A stretch of DNA of 5,474 nt from CAZYWA01 sp964650975 [NCBI: uncultured bacterium] (lineage in GTDB: Bacteria; JADJOY01): the NCBI GenBank assembly GCA_964650975.1, contig CAZYWA010000072.1, positions 15,815 through 21,288 on the forward strand, given 5' to 3'. The position numbers and the translations under genes are program-made. This document shows, piece after piece, positions 1 to 5,474 of the stretch; positions within the stretch are counted from its first letter, which is position 1, and each line of letters opens with the position of its first letter. The notes below the pieces were generated by a model. The model had not been told where the DNA came from. It worked only from the letters and a program-made list of their open reading frames with translations, and made no database searches.

Positions 1-22
1 CGGCTACGTCCCTTGAGCCCCG

Positions 23-1294
23 CTACGGCGCCGCGGCGCGAAGGCGCTCGACCCACTCCGTGGGCACGCGGTTCATGCGCACGATCGCGGCGCGTTCGCC
101 CTTGGCGTTTCGCGCCGGGTTCCAGAACTCCCATACCAGGTCGCCCTTGGGCGTGACCTCGAAGGCGTGACCGCGGTCCGACTCTGCGATCATCGTGTTG
201 CCGTTGGGTAGCCGCTCCGCCGAGCCGCGGCTCGCCGTATAGAAGCCGGCCGCGCTTCCAGGAGCGGCGTTCCCGCCGTCGTACTGCCACACGATGCCGC
301 CGCTCGACGGGTCGATCTCGAGCACCCGCGATTGGCCGCGGCCGAGCCCGTTGTCGAACACCAGCACGTGGCCGTTGGCGAGTACGCTCGCGTCGTGCGG
401 TCCCGCGAGCGTGTCCTGTCCCCACGCCCACACGATGCGCCGGCTGGACCAGGAGATCAGCAGGATCGCGTTCTGGTGCCGCACCGTGACCAGGGCGCAA
501 GGTCCCGAGTCGCGCTCGGCGAGTCCGAACGACGTGGGCGCGCGGTTCCACCATTCGACCGCGTTGGCGTGAAAGAGGTCGATCCCGCCCTTCTTCACCT
601 TGCGCAGCGGCAGCAACCGCACGCGGCCTTCCGATGCGGAGAAGAGGTCGTAGAGCGAGACGCTCTCGAGCACGTTGCCGCGAGCGTCGAGACGGGCCAC
701 CCGGTTGTCGCGGACGGGCACCGCGCCGTCGATGGCGGGGAGAATCCGCTCGGCGACGATCAGCGCCACCAGCCCGTCGACCGCCGGCGCCACGTCGTGA
801 TGGACCGCGAGCGAGCGCCGCCACAGCACGCGGCCGTTCCAGTCGAGCTCGGTCAGGTAGCGGCGCCCGAGCTCGGCCGAGCCTTCGTCCTCGTCGCTTG
901 CGTCGCTTCCAGGTACCAGCAGGTTTCCCGATTCGAGCAGCCGCGCGTGGAACCAGCGCCCGCACGGCTGGCCCTGCCACGATTTCACGACCACTCCTAC
1001 GTGATCGATGAGCATCGCGGAGCACAGCACCGGATTGGTGTAGAGCAGGTAGCCCGGGTAGGATCGGGCCGCGTCGATGACGCGCACGCCCGCTTGCGGT
1101 TGCGCGGCGCTTGACGCGTCGAACCCCGCGTAGCCCAATGCCTGGAGCGACTCGACGGCTTCCGGGCTCGGTGCCGGCGACGGCGCGGGTGCCGGCGCGG
1201 CTGGCGGCTCGGCTCGCGACGTGGCCCCGGCACATCCCAGCGCGATCGCGAGCGACAGCGTCGCCAGCGCCCGGCCGCGCCGTGCGCGTCTCAT
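23..1294 (-). CDS. Arylsulfotransferase (ASST)-family protein, putative lipoprotein
   Basis: This encodes 423 residues ending in TAG. Residues 1-20 form a signal peptide: an Arg-rich start (RRARRGR), a hydrophobic core (ALATLSLAIAL), then Cys21 preceded by A-L-G. That is a relaxed lipobox, so lipid anchoring is likely; cleavage by signal peptidase I after SRA (about residue 28) is the alternative. A Pro/Ala/Ser linker follows (30-45), then LQALGYAG (50-57). Residues 80-395 resemble the ASST beta-propeller: GYLLYTNP, MLIDHVGVVVKSW, HHDV (165-168), FHANAVEW (241-248), RHQNAI (272-277), GPHDASVLANGHVLVFDNG (298-316) and RLPNGNTMIAESDRGHAFEVTPKGDLVWEF (361-390). Known ASSTs move sulfate between phenolic compounds through an active-site histidine. 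Several conserved-looking histidines remain here, but activity and substrate are unproven. The ATG at 1294 is chosen because it begins the signal peptide; an AGG lies 6 bases upstream. The frame stays open to 1681, but that part is Arg-rich and antisense to the next gene. Confidence 0.85.
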   Translation of the reverse strand: MRRARRGRALATLSLAIALGCAGATSRAEPPAAPAPAPSPAPSPEAVESLQALGYAGFDASSAAQPQAGVRVIDAARSYPGYLLYTNPVLCSAMLIDHVGVVVKSWQGQPCGRWFHARLLESGNLLVPGSDASDEDEGSAELGRRYLTELDWNGRVLWRRSLAVHHDVAPAVDGLVALIVAERILPAIDGAVPVRDNRVARLDARGNVLESVSLYDLFSASEGRVRLLPLRKVKKGGIDLFHANAVEWWNRAPTSFGLAERDSGPCALVTVRHQNAILLISWSSRRIVWAWGQDTLAGPHDASVLANGHVLVFDNGLGRGQSRVLEIDPSSGGIVWQYDGGNAAPGSAAGFYTASRGSAERLPNGNTMIAESDRGHAFEVTPKGDLVWEFWNPARNAKGERAAIVRMNRVPTEWVERLRAAAP

Positions 1295-1323
1295 CCCCGA
1301 CCTGAGACCGGCCGGCGCGATCG
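1295..1323. other. 29-base divergent intergenic gap
   Basis: Only 29 bases separate the start codons of the ASST-like gene (minus) and the GT-C-like gene (plus). I see no convincing -35/-10 pair and no room for two full promoters, so at least one promoter must lie inside the neighbouring coding region, or one start is placed too far upstream. The minus-strand side has a weak AGG in front of the ASST-like ATG. The plus-strand side has no recognisable Shine-Dalgarno sequence close to its ATG. Confidence 0.6.
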
Positions 1324-2856
1324 ATGCGGATTCGCTACCCGACCGCGCTCGCGATGCTGGGAGCCTTGGGAGTGGCCGGGCTGCACTTCTTCTCGTTTCC
1401 GTACCGCGATCAGGCCATTGTCTCCGACGTTCGCTACTTCGTCCATTTCGCGCAGCGCACCGCGCACGGCGGCGTGATCTATCGCGACTTCTTCGATCCC
1501 AAGACGCCGCTCGCCACCTGGGCCGGAGCGCTGCTTCACGCCGTGGGCGAGAGAATCGGGATCGATCCGCTGCTGGCGATCCGCGCCGGATACCTGGCGC
1601 TCGCGGCCGCCACGGCGCTCGTGGCCTGCGCGCTGCAGCGGCGTCTGGCCGGGGGCCGAACGATCTGCGGCCTCCTGGCACTCGGTCCTCAGCTGGGCTT
1701 CCTGCTGCTCGGTGTCATGCCGGCGATCGGCAACATCCCCAAGCTCCTGATGGTGCTCTTCGCCGGAGTCGCGGCGCTCGGCGTGGCGCGCGGCGCGTGG
1801 GTGATCGCAGGAATCGCGACCGCGCTCTCGTTTCTCGACTGGCAGATCGGAGCCCTGGTCGGCGCGGGCGTGCTGGTGGCGGCGCTCTTCGAGACCGGGC
1901 GGGAGCGGGTGCGCGGTCTCTCCGCCGCGGCGCTCGGTCTGGCGATCGGGCTCGCACCCGCGGCTCTCTATCTGGGCGCGCACGATGCGCTCGGTACGGC
2001 ATTGCGCCAGACCACGTTCGCCGCGGCGGCGCGCGAGCGGGCGACCGCGGCGCGACGATCGTTCCGCGAGGACTGGCCGCGCCGATTCCAGCTGATCCAC
2101 ACCGGCTGCGGCGGCGCCGAATGGGCGCTGCTCTTGAGCCTCGCCGGGATCCCTGGTTTCGCGCTCACCGTCCGTCGCGTGCGACACCTGCCGCAGGAGC
2201 GGCGCGCGGTGGCGGTGGCCGGGATCTACCACGCCGGAATCCTCGCCGTGAGTGCTCGCGAGCTGCAGGGCTTCGGCGATCTCTTCGCGCTGCTGCACAC
2301 CGGAGCCTTCCTGTCGGGAGCAGCGCTGAGCGAGCTGTGGCTCGCCGGCGAGCGCTTCTCCGGCGCCGAGGGCTCACCCGCCCTGCGCCGATTCGGGCGA
2401 CCGGCGTGCGGGGTGGCCGTGTTGCTCGCCGTAGTCGTGGCGAGGCCGTGGGCCTCGCGGGCGACGGCGCGGCTCGCGACTCCCACCGCGAGCGTCGCCG
2501 TGCGGCTCGCCGATCAAGAGCGCGTCGCGCGCGAGCTGCACGCTCACCTCGCGGGAGATCGAGTCGCTTACCTCGGGCCGACCGAGATCGCGTTTCTCGA
2601 CGGCGCCTCCTCCGTGTCGCCGTGCGTCTACTGGAATCCCGCGGTTTACGGCTATTTCCGCGCATCTCCCGAGGAGAGCCCGTCGCAGACGCTGGATCGC
2701 ATCCTCATCGGAGCAGGCGCCACGGTCGTGATCACCGACCGCGTCGGCGCCGTGCCGCTCGGCCCGAGCTGGATCCACGAGCCCGTGACTCCGGCGCAGG
2801 CGATGAGCCTCTACGGAGTGAGCGTCTACCGCCGGCAAGAGCTGCTCACCCGATGA
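1324..2856 (+). CDS. Polytopic membrane protein, GT-C (GT39-like) glycosyltransferase candidate
   Basis: This encodes 510 residues ending in TGA. Residues 5-25 are a first membrane helix, followed by a loop with YRDQ (27-30), SD (34-35) and YRDFFDPKTPL (53-63). Asp/Glu residues in the first external loop and a G-x-x-Y-x-D-F-x-x-x-K-x-P-L pattern are typical of GT-C enzymes that use polyprenyl-phosphate sugars. Further hydrophobic segments lie near 84-104, 114-132, 138-155, 158-189, 198-218, 266-283, 295-311, 317-340 and 361-376. Residues 380-510 are a soluble tail, probably periplasmic, with VAYLGPTEIAFLDG (414-427), like the tail of other GT39-type proteins. The expected role is transfer of a sugar to a lipid or glycan outside the cytoplasm; donor and acceptor are unknown. 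An ATG at 1354 is an alternative start but would shorten the first helix to about 14 residues. It diverges from the ASST-like gene and converges on the exporter ATPase gene. It is assigned by topology and motif pattern only, so it could be another polytopic protein. Confidence 0.8.
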   Translation: MRIRYPTALAMLGALGVAGLHFFSFPYRDQAIVSDVRYFVHFAQRTAHGGVIYRDFFDPKTPLATWAGALLHAVGERIGIDPLLAIRAGYLALAAATALVACALQRRLAGGRTICGLLALGPQLGFLLLGVMPAIGNIPKLLMVLFAGVAALGVARGAWVIAGIATALSFLDWQIGALVGAGVLVAALFETGRERVRGLSAAALGLAIGLAPAALYLGAHDALGTALRQTTFAAAARERATAARRSFREDWPRRFQLIHTGCGGAEWALLLSLAGIPGFALTVRRVRHLPQERRAVAVAGIYHAGILAVSARELQGFGDLFALLHTGAFLSGAALSELWLAGERFSGAEGSPALRRFGRPACGVAVLLAVVVARPWASRATARLATPTASVAVRLADQERVARELHAHLAGDRVAYLGPTEIAFLDGASSVSPCVYWNPAVYGYFRASPEESPSQTLDRILIGAGATVVITDRVGAVPLGPSWIHEPVTPAQAMSLYGVSVYRRQELLTR

Positions 2857-2875
2857 CGCGAGAGGAATTTCCTCA
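2857..2875. other. Convergent junction with a short dyad
   Basis: The GT-C-like gene (plus) and the ATPase gene (minus) end 16 bases apart. The junction holds an inverted repeat, GAGGA / TCCTC with loop ATT, at 2862-2874, which runs into the ATPase stop codon (2873-2875). A 5-bp stem without a clear T-run is too weak to call an intrinsic terminator. Any termination here may be Rho-dependent, or the two transcripts may overlap. Apart from this dyad I see nothing in the gap. Confidence 0.35.
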
Positions 2876-4297
2876 CAGGACCTTGTAGACGCAGCTCGCG
2901 CCGTCGTTCGCGAAGTCCACGATGCGCGTCACCGTGAGGCCGACCTCGCTCTCGACGCGCAGCGCCAGCGCGTCGAGGATCCGGTCCAGGTACCGCTCCT
3001 CACCGTCGATCAGGCCCACGACGCCCGCGTTGAAGAAGTAAACGCCGGGAGCGAGCCGCGCGCGGATCGGGAAGCGCACCTCGAACTCGGCTCCCGCGGG
3101 GACGTCGAGCCCCTGGCCTTCGGGATGCGACGCGAGCCCGCCCAGCTCGACGCCGGTCACGGTCTTGAGCAGCATCCCGAAGCGCACCCGGCGACACGCC
3201 TCGGAGAAATGCACCCGGTAGACGTAGTCGATCGCGGCGCCGCGCTTGAGCACGTTGACCGGCTGGCCGGTCTCGTCCTGGAGCAGCACCTGACCGATCG
3301 CCGCACCGCGACCGACGTAGCGCGTGGTGCTCTTGGGGGAGAGCGTCGGATCGAGGGTGCCGGTGGGCGGCCGTTCGAGTGCGTTGCCGGACGCGGAGCG
3401 GGCCGTGGCGGCCGCGGCGCTCGTGGCCAGCGCATTGTCGAGGCCGCTCATCGCGTGGGTGGCATCGGCGCCCGCGCGGTCGAGTGCGATCAGCGTCTGG
3501 CGTACCGACTCGCGTCCGTCCGCGGGCGCGTAGAGCATGCGGTGGTAGCCGTTCACGACGTCGCGCGGAGCACCGAGGAGCACACGCTCGCCGCGATCGA
3601 GGAGCAGCGCCCGGTCGCAGATCTCGAGCACCGCCTCGGAGCTGTGCGAGACGAAGAGGATCGTGCCGCCGCGCTCGCGAATCGCCGCGAGACGCGCGAA
3701 GCACTTGCGCTGGAACGACTCGTCGCCCACCGCCAGCGCCTCGTCGATCACCAGCACGTCGGCGTCGACGCTCACCGCCACCGCGAACGCGAGCCGCACG
3801 TACATGCCGCTCGAGTAGGTGTGGATCGGGCGGTCGATGGCGTCGCCGATTTCCGCGAAGGCCAGGATCGCGTCGAGCCGGTCGCGGATCTCCGCTCGCG
3901 TGAGACCCATGAGCGCCCCGTACACGAACACGTTCTCGCGGCCGGTGAAGTCGGGATGGAATCCCGCGCCCAGCTCGAGCAGCGCCGCCACGCGGCCGCG
4001 CACCGCGATCTCGCCGGTGGTGGGAGAGAGCGTGCCCGCCACCAGATGGAGAAAAGTCGACTTGCCCGAGCCGTTACGGCCGATCACGCCGAACGTCTCG
4101 CCGCGCTCGAGCTCGATCGAGAGCTCGCGCAGCGCCCAGAATTCCTCGAAGTAGCGCCGGCGTCCGCGCCACAACCCTTGCTTCAACCGGTCCTGCGGCC
4201 GCTTGTAGACGTGATACTGCTTGCCGAGCCGCTCGACCTGGATGGCGGCATTCGGGGCGCCGGTGTCGGCGTCCGCGGCACGCGCCTCAGAGGACAT
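2873..4297 (-). CDS. wzt: Polysaccharide ABC transporter ATP-binding protein, Wzt type with C-terminal sugar-binding domain
   Basis: This encodes 474 residues ending in TGA. It is the cytoplasmic ATPase that powers export of a lipid-linked polysaccharide through the permease encoded just upstream. Motifs in order: Walker A GRNGSGKST (73-81); LLELGAGFHPDFTGREN (106-122), where this family has Glu in place of the usual Q-loop Gln; signature YSSGMYVRL (161-169); Walker B VLVIDEALAVGD (181-192) with Asp185 and Glu186; switch His218 in FVSHSSEAV. The nucleotide-binding domain ends near 255. An Ala/Ser/Thr-rich linker (about 281-315) leads to LDPTLSPKST and a beta-rich domain (about 327-474) resembling the Wzt C-terminal domain, which in known O-antigen systems recognises the capped end of the glycan. 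The ATG at 4297 has GAGG 8 bases upstream and overlaps the permease end by 11 bases, which suggests coupled translation. TagH/KpsT-like ATPases share the core but usually lack this C-terminal domain. The glycan itself cannot be read from the sequence. Confidence 0.93.
   Translation of the reverse strand: MSSEARAADADTGAPNAAIQVERLGKQYHVYKRPQDRLKQGLWRGRRRYFEEFWALRELSIELERGETFGVIGRNGSGKSTFLHLVAGTLSPTTGEIAVRGRVAALLELGAGFHPDFTGRENVFVYGALMGLTRAEIRDRLDAILAFAEIGDAIDRPIHTYSSGMYVRLAFAVAVSVDADVLVIDEALAVGDESFQRKCFARLAAIRERGGTILFVSHSSEAVLEICDRALLLDRGERVLLGAPRDVVNGYHRMLYAPADGRESVRQTLIALDRAGADATHAMSGLDNALATSAAAATARSASGNALERPPTGTLDPTLSPKSTTRYVGRGAAIGQVLLQDETGQPVNVLKRGAAIDYVYRVHFSEACRRVRFGMLLKTVTGVELGGLASHPEGQGLDVPAGAEFEVRFPIRARLAPGVYFFNAGVVGLIDGEERYLDRILDALALRVESEVGLTVTRIVDFANDGASCVYKVL
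4287..4297 (-). other. 11-base overlap of permease end and ATPase start
   Basis: The sequence ATGTCCTCTGA on the minus strand holds both the ATG of the ATPase gene and, in another frame, the TGA of the permease gene. Such an overlap is common in exporter operons where the two subunits are made in equal amounts. It is direct evidence for a shared transcript and probable translational coupling. Confidence 0.9.
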
Positions 4298-5165
4298 CGG
4301 CGAAGCCTCGCCGGGTGCGCTCGAACCATGCGAGCCCGAGCCACGCCACCACCCACGCGCCGGCGGTGTAGACGGCGAGCGCGTCCCAGCGCGGCAGCTC
4401 GCCCCACAGGAGCACCGAGCGCGCCGCCTCGACCGGCAGCGTCAGCGGGTTGAGCTCGATCAGCACGCGCAGCGACTCGGGCACCGCCGAGATCGGGTAG
4501 AGGATCGGGCTCACGTTGAGCAGGATCATGAGCACCAGCCCCACGAGCTGCCCGACGTCGCGGAAATAGACGCCGAGCGACGCCAGGAACCACGAGATCC
4601 CGAGCGCCAAGAGCACCAGCGGAACCAGCACCAGCGGAAAGAGCAGGGCCGTGAGCGGCGGAAGACCGACCAGCACCAGCCGCACGATCAGGAACACCAG
4701 CGTGCCGATCGCCGCGTTGAAGAGCGCACCCAGCGCCACCACCCACGGCAGCACGTGAAGCGGGAACACGATCTTCTTCACGTACACCGGGCTCGTGACC
4801 ACCAGGCCGGGCGCTCGCGCGATGCAGTCGCTGAAGAACCAGAACACGATGAATCCGGGGAAGACCACCAGCGTGAAGTCCGAGTGTCCTCCCGGATGGC
4901 CGCCCGCGAGCGGCCGGTTCCAGCCGGCGTGGAACACCACGCTGAACACGAACGTGAAGAGCAACAGCGTCAGCGCCGGAGTCACGAACGACCACAGGAC
5001 GCCCAGCATGCTGCCGCGATAGCGCGCCAGGATCTCGCGACGGGTGAGCTGCCACACCAGATGCGGCGTGCTCGCCAGACACTGAAACGGCGCCCACGGA
5101 AGCGGCCAGCGGGGCCGCACCCCGGCCACACGCCGAACCACTGTTGTGGGCGCAGCGGTACTCAT
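4287..5165 (-). CDS. wzm: Polysaccharide ABC transporter permease, Wzm type
   Basis: This encodes 292 residues ending in TGA, near the usual length for the ABC-2 type membrane subunit of O-antigen/teichoic-acid exporters. The family hallmark LTRREILARYRGSMLGVLWSFVTP spans 40-63: a cytoplasmic amphipathic stretch running into the first membrane helix. Other matches are YVKKIVFPLHVLP (128-140), YFRDVGQLVGLVLMILLNVSPILYP (200-224) and LNPLTLPVEAAR (238-249). Membrane segments lie near 57-78, 97-117, 134-162, 168-198, 204-226 and 263-281, giving the expected six. Two copies should pair with two copies of the ATPase encoded next to form the inner-membrane channel. The ATG at 5165 is the most upstream start possible, because an in-frame TAA lies 12 bases before it (5178-5180). 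No purine-rich ribosome binding site precedes it, which is unusual beside the good site of the ATPase gene. The last 11 bases overlap the ATPase gene. The export substrate is unknown. Confidence 0.93.
   Translation of the reverse strand: MSTAAPTTVVRRVAGVRPRWPLPWAPFQCLASTPHLVWQLTRREILARYRGSMLGVLWSFVTPALTLLLFTFVFSVVFHAGWNRPLAGGHPGGHSDFTLVVFPGFIVFWFFSDCIARAPGLVVTSPVYVKKIVFPLHVLPWVVALGALFNAAIGTLVFLIVRLVLVGLPPLTALLFPLVLVPLVLLALGISWFLASLGVYFRDVGQLVGLVLMILLNVSPILYPISAVPESLRVLIELNPLTLPVEAARSVLLWGELPRWDALAVYTAGAWVVAWLGLAWFERTRRGFADVL
4306..4309 (-). promoter_or_regulatory. Ribosome binding site of the Wzt-type ATPase gene
   Basis: On the minus strand the sequence GGCGAGG ends with GAGG at 4309-4306, 8 bases before the ATG at 4297. 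It lies inside the end of the permease gene. Together with the 11-base gene overlap it supports this start codon and reinitiation by ribosomes finishing the permease. Confidence 0.6.
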
Positions 5166-5474
5166 GAGCCGCGCATGTTAGCAGGCGTCCTCGGAGGGCC
5201 GCGGTGTCGTAACGCGCTCGAGCACTGCGGACGCGAGAGACCGCGTCCCTCCGGAAGAGCACGGAGGTCAGAGCGTGTGAACGAATCGCCGGGGAAAGGG
5301 CAATCGTTCGTGAGGCGTGGTCGAACCGTGATTCCGGTCGGCGCGTTGTCCCGCAGGATCTGGGGCGGGGGCTTGGAACCCCCCGGGAAACTCAATCGCG
5401 CGGCCGCGGCGCCGCTGGCTTCACGTCCCACAAACGCACGCATAGGTCTCGGCAATCGGTGGTGCTCCACTCGT
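5166..5474. other. Intergenic leader upstream of the exporter operon, no convincing gene
   Basis: This 309-base stretch runs from the permease start to the window edge. A minus-strand frame is open across it and ends in TGA at 5162-5164, overlapping the permease ATG as ATGA. It could begin at a GTG (5470) or continue past the window edge. Its codons often end in A or T and include AGA, AGG, CGA and TTA, unlike the real genes here, and its product matches no family I know, so I do not call it a gene. The stretch presumably holds the promoter and 5' untranslated region of the permease-ATPase operon. I found no clear -35/-10 pair, no ops/JUMPstart-like GGTAG element on the minus strand and no tRNA. 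Inverted repeats in it are listed separately. Confidence 0.6.
5229..5309 (-). promoter_or_regulatory. Three consecutive inverted repeats in the exporter leader
   Basis: Reading towards the permease gene: first, GAACGA (5309-5304) pairs with TCGTTC (5284-5279). It extends inward, after one bulged base, through a T-A pair, a G-U wobble and GCC/GGC, giving about 11 pairs around an 8-base loop. Second, CTCCG (5266-5262) pairs with CGGAG (5253-5249). Third, GGACGCG (5248-5242) pairs perfectly with CGCGTCC (5235-5229) around a 6-base loop. None is followed by a T-run, so they do not look like intrinsic terminators. They could be a structured leader RNA, operator dyads, or chance in GC-rich DNA. No riboswitch class is recognised. 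Confidence 0.3.

Noticed and set aside
1170-1198. Direct repeat GGTGCCGGCG, 19 bases apart
   Set aside because: It encodes the Pro/Ala/Ser linker of the ASST-like protein and is explained by low-complexity coding sequence.
1295-1681. Upstream extension of the ASST-like frame (about 129 extra residues)
   Set aside because: It is Arg/Pro-rich, lies antisense to the well-supported GT-C-like gene, and would bury a clear signal peptide inside the protein.
1221-2888. Long plus-strand frame overlapping the GT-C-like gene
   Set aside because: The product is Arg/Ala-rich with no domain or membrane pattern. The overlapping frame at 1324-2856 has helices and GT-C motifs, so this one is a GC-driven shadow.
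3125-4453. 442-residue plus-strand frame antisense to the ATPase gene
   Set aside because: It is rich in His, Arg, Glu and Ala with no recognisable family, and lies opposite a gene with complete ABC motifs.
5367-5383. GGGGG / CCCCC stem with 7-base loop, resembling a tRNA T-arm on the minus strand (GGGGG-TTCCAAG-CCCCC)
   Set aside because: The loop has C where a purine is expected at position 57, and I found no matching acceptor, D or anticodon arms upstream. With no T-run it is not an intrinsic terminator either.
1-5474. CRISPR arrays, insertion sequences, integrase genes, rRNA and tRNA genes
   Set aside because: I saw no spaced repeats, transposase motifs, terminal inverted repeats or structural RNA signatures in the window.

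Overview
This window is GC-rich DNA from what is probably a Gram-negative bacterium. It carries a putative lipoprotein and a two-gene ABC exporter of the O-antigen/polysaccharide type, and codons in the real genes end mostly in G or C. Nothing here fixes the phylum. GC-rich lineages such as Myxococcota, 'Eisenbacteria'-like groups or other former Deltaproteobacteria would fit, but that is inference. The high GC creates many long antisense and out-of-frame open frames, which I treat as shadows.

Layout, left to right. (1) Minus strand, 23-1294: a secreted, probably lipid-anchored beta-propeller protein of the arylsulfotransferase (ASST) family. (2) Plus strand, 1324-2856: a polytopic membrane protein with the organisation of a GT-C (GT39/ArnT-like) glycosyltransferase, divergent from the first gene across only 29 bases. 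(3) Minus strand, 2873-4297: a Wzt-type ATPase with a C-terminal carbohydrate-binding domain, converging on the GT-C gene with 16 bases between them. (4) Minus strand, 4287-5165: the partner Wzm-type permease, whose last 11 bases overlap the ATPase start. (5) 5166-5474: a leader upstream of the permease with no convincing gene, but with three hairpin-forming inverted repeats.

The permease and ATPase should form one inner-membrane exporter that moves a lipid-linked polysaccharide into the periplasm. The GT-C protein would add a sugar from a lipid-linked donor on the periplasmic face. The ASST-like protein would act outside the cytoplasm, on sulfate esters if it is an active family member. A surface-glycan locus is therefore the simplest reading, but only the permease-ATPase pair is strongly tied together by sequence. 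I see no clearly new biological system. The items most worth a second look are the ASST-like protein with an unusual N-terminal motif, the very tight divergent junction, and the structured leader of the exporter operon.
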